A stretch of DNA of 7,597 bases from Methylorubrum extorquens (GTDB taxonomy: Bacteria; Pseudomonadota; Alphaproteobacteria; Rhizobiales; Beijerinckiaceae), in the NCBI GenBank assembly GCA_019695455.1, contig JAEUAC010000264.1, forward strand, positions 1-7,597, in the 5' to 3' direction. Positions 6,008-7,597 of the stretch are shown here, in pieces (within the stretch, counting starts at the first letter, position 1; each line of letters opens with the position of its first letter). The position numbers and the translations under genes are program-made. Below the pieces are notes generated by a model. The model was given only the letters and a program-made list of their open reading frames with translations, searched no databases and was not told the origin of the DNA.

Positions 6008-7483
6008 GTGGACACCACGCCCTCGACCCTGATCGACGACGACGACGATCTCTCCGGCGACACGCTTCGCGAGGAGTGCGGCGTCTTCGGGATCTACGGC
6101 CATCCCGATTCGGCGGCCATCACGGCGCTCGGGCTCCACGCGCTGCAGCATCGAGGCCAGGAGGCCGCCGGCATCGTCTCCTTCGACGGCGCCCGCTTCC
6201 ATTCGGAGCGCCGCCTCGGCCTCGTCGGCGACCATTTCTCGAAGCGCGCCACCATCGAGCGGCTGCCGGGCCTGAACGCCATCGGCCATACGCGCTATTC
6301 GACGACGGGCGAGACCATCCTGCGCAACGTCCAGCCGCTCTTCGCGGAGTTGCAGACGGGCGGCTTCGCCGTCGCGCATAACGGCAACCTGTCGAACGGG
6401 CTGACGCTGCGGCGCAAGCTCACGAGCGACGGCGCCATCTTCCAGGCCACCTCGGACACCGAGGTCATCCTGCACCTCGTCGCGCGGTCGCGCCGCAACC
6501 GCTTCCTCGACCGGTTCACGGACGCGCTCGGACAGGTCGAGGGCGCCTACGCCTTCGTCGGCATGACGAACAAGAAGCTGGTCGGCGCGCGCGACCCGCT
6601 CGGCATCCGGCCGCTGGTGCTCGGCGAACTCGACGGCAGCTACATCCTGACGTCCGAGACCTGCGCGCTCGACATCATCGGGGCCCGCTACGTGCGCGAC
6701 ATCGCCAACGGCGAGGTCGTGACGATCGACGAGAACGGCGTCGAGAGCCATCGGCCGTTCCCGCCGCGCCGCATCCGGCCGTGCCTGTTCGAATACGTCT
6801 ACTTCTCGCGCCCCGACTCGGTCGTCGGCGGCCAGAACGTCTACGAGGTGAGGAAGCGCATCGGCGCGATCCTGGCCAGGGAGGCGCCGATCGAGGGCGA
6901 CGTGGTGGTGCCCGTGCCCGATTCCGGCGTGCCGGCCGCGATCGGCTTCTCGCAGGAAAGCGGCATTCCCTACGAGCTCGGCATCATCCGCAACCATTAC
7001 GTCGGCCGCACCTTCATCCAGCCGACCCAATCGGTCCGCGAACTCGGCGTCCGGCTCAAGCATTCCGCGAACCGGGCCGTCATCGCGGGCCGGCGCGTCG
7101 TGCTGGTCGACGATTCGATCGTCCGCGGCACCACCTCGCGGAAGATCGTCGCCATGATGCGGGAGGCCGGCGCGGCGGAGGTCCATTTCCGCATCGCGTG
7201 TCCGCCGATCAAGTACGCCGACTATTACGGCATCGACATGCCGGAGCAGGACAAGCTGATCGCCTGGCGCATGTCGGTCGACGAGATCCGCGACTATCTG
7301 GGCGTCGATTCCCTCGCCTTCCTGTCGATCGACGGCCTGTACCGGGCGCTCGGCCAGCCAGGCCGCAACGCCGCCATGCCGCAATACACCGACCACTACT
7401 TCACGGGCGAATACCCGACGCCGATCACGGATCTCGTCGGCGAAGCCTCCAAGCAGATCGGCCTCCTGGCCGAGGCGGGCTGA
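6008..7483 (+). CDS. purF: Amidophosphoribosyltransferase (glutamine PRPP amidotransferase)
   Basis: PurF catalyses the committed step of purine synthesis, PRPP plus glutamine to phosphoribosylamine. The 491-residue product has an N-terminal Ntn-hydrolase glutaminase domain with nucleophile C24 in REECGVFGIYG, then LQHRGQEAAGI (46-56), GHTRYSTTG (93-101) and NGNL (125-128). The phosphoribosyltransferase domain has the PRPP loop VVLVDDSIVRGTTS (364-377). Residues 1-23, including DDDDD, must be an autocleaved propeptide, because the Cys has to be N-terminal in the mature enzyme. Propeptides are typical of the B. subtilis-type enzyme, but three of the four iron-sulfur ligand positions known there appear substituted: D405, T461 and Y464, leaving only C259. 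An iron-sulfur cluster is therefore unlikely. The GTG start at 6008 has AGGAG (5994-5998) with a 9-base spacer. Between cvpA and purF the 88 bases hold only GC-rich inverted repeats (such as GCCCC/GGGGC at 5965-5980) and this binding site. Confidence 0.96.
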   Translation: MDTTPSTLIDDDDDLSGDTLREECGVFGIYGHPDSAAITALGLHALQHRGQEAAGIVSFDGARFHSERRLGLVGDHFSKRATIERLPGLNAIGHTRYSTTGETILRNVQPLFAELQTGGFAVAHNGNLSNGLTLRRKLTSDGAIFQATSDTEVILHLVARSRRNRFLDRFTDALGQVEGAYAFVGMTNKKLVGARDPLGIRPLVLGELDGSYILTSETCALDIIGARYVRDIANGEVVTIDENGVESHRPFPPRRIRPCLFEYVYFSRPDSVVGGQNVYEVRKRIGAILAREAPIEGDVVVPVPDSGVPAAIGFSQESGIPYELGIIRNHYVGRTFIQPTQSVRELGVRLKHSANRAVIAGRRVVLVDDSIVRGTTSRKIVAMMREAGAAEVHFRIACPPIKYADYYGIDMPEQDKLIAWRMSVDEIRDYLGVDSLAFLSIDGLYRALGQPGRNAAMPQYTDHYFTGEYPTPITDLVGEASKQIGLLAEAG

Positions 7484-7488
7484 CGGGC

Positions 7489-7597
7489 GTGGCCGACACG
7501 GAGACCCCCGGCCGCATCGCGGTCGTGACCGGCGCCTCGCGCGGACGCAGGGCGCGCTCGAGGAACTCGACGACGAGATCCGGGGCCTGGGCGGCAC
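7489..7597 (+). pseudogene. Short-chain dehydrogenase/reductase, frameshifted by an internal deletion (3' end outside window)
   Basis: A GTG at 7489, five bases after the purF stop, starts MADTETPGRIAVVTGASRG, the first strand and nucleotide-binding turn of an SDR oxidoreductase. The expected TGxxxGxG continuation is missing: the frame reads RRARSRNSTTRSG. From 7536 another frame reads LARTQGALEELDDEIRGLGG, which is what an SDR shows after its second strand (typically ..VVALAR..LEEL..EI). About 20 residues, covering the end of the glycine motif, the first helix and the second strand, are therefore absent and the frame is lost. The two frames meet in CTCGCGCGG (7536-7544), which fits both flanks. 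An SDR gene after purF is familiar in Hyphomicrobiales. As read it cannot encode an active enzyme; it may be a real deletion or a sequence error near the window end. Confidence 0.7.

Noticed and set aside
5837..7597. Long minus-strand open frame opposite purF, and similar frames opposite alr and radA
   Set aside because: No recognisable motif and Arg/Asp-rich shadow composition; the opposite strand encodes full-length conserved enzymes.
1..7597. CRISPR arrays, tRNA or rRNA genes, insertion sequences, phage or defence modules
   Set aside because: No regularly spaced repeats, no tRNA-like folds and no transposase, integrase or defence-type proteins were seen; the window is filled with housekeeping genes.

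Overview
This is a very GC-rich chromosomal segment. In the stretches I counted by hand, about 89-99% of third codon positions are G or C. The gene order is rplI - dnaB - (small ORF) - alr - radA - cvpA - purF - SDR, all on the + strand. From general knowledge this order and the protein styles (PRPP amidotransferase ending in a TDHYFTGEYP motif, CvpA-PurF pair, GTTC-N7-GTTC box) fit an alphaproteobacterium of the Hyphomicrobiales, perhaps Methylobacteriaceae-like. The genus is inferred, not proven.

Layout: 1-300 is the 3' end of ribosomal protein L9. The 225-base gap to dnaB holds a perfect 34-bp palindrome (probable rplI terminator), a textbook alphaproteobacterial LexA/SOS box just after a CTTGAC -35-like element, and a leader that can fold in two mutually exclusive ways. 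dnaB (526-2517) encodes a 663-residue replicative helicase that is 166 residues longer than expected. The first part of its RecA-like ATPase core is present twice in tandem, head to tail, in frame, with no indels (about 81% amino-acid and 82% nucleotide identity). alr (alanine racemase) and radA overlap by one base. alr is preceded by a possible 38-codon ORF overlapping it by four bases. cvpA and purF follow as the familiar pair, with a plausible promoter in front of cvpA. The window ends in a short-chain dehydrogenase gene that has lost about 20 codons and its frame at a 9-base motif.

How the genes work together: rplI serves translation, dnaB and radA serve replication and recombinational repair (hexameric RecA-fold motors), alr supplies D-alanine for peptidoglycan, and purF commits PRPP to purine synthesis. 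These are housekeeping genes in a conserved neighbourhood, not an accessory island.

The notable biology is the DnaB with two tandem ATPase half-cores. Its 5' part (526-1596) has a clearly lower third-position GC than its 3' part, and the change falls at the duplication junction. This suggests a mosaic gene formed by out-of-register joining of two diverged dnaB alleles. Because the SDR gene carries a second anomaly, an assembly or strain-mixture artefact must be excluded before a new helicase architecture is claimed.
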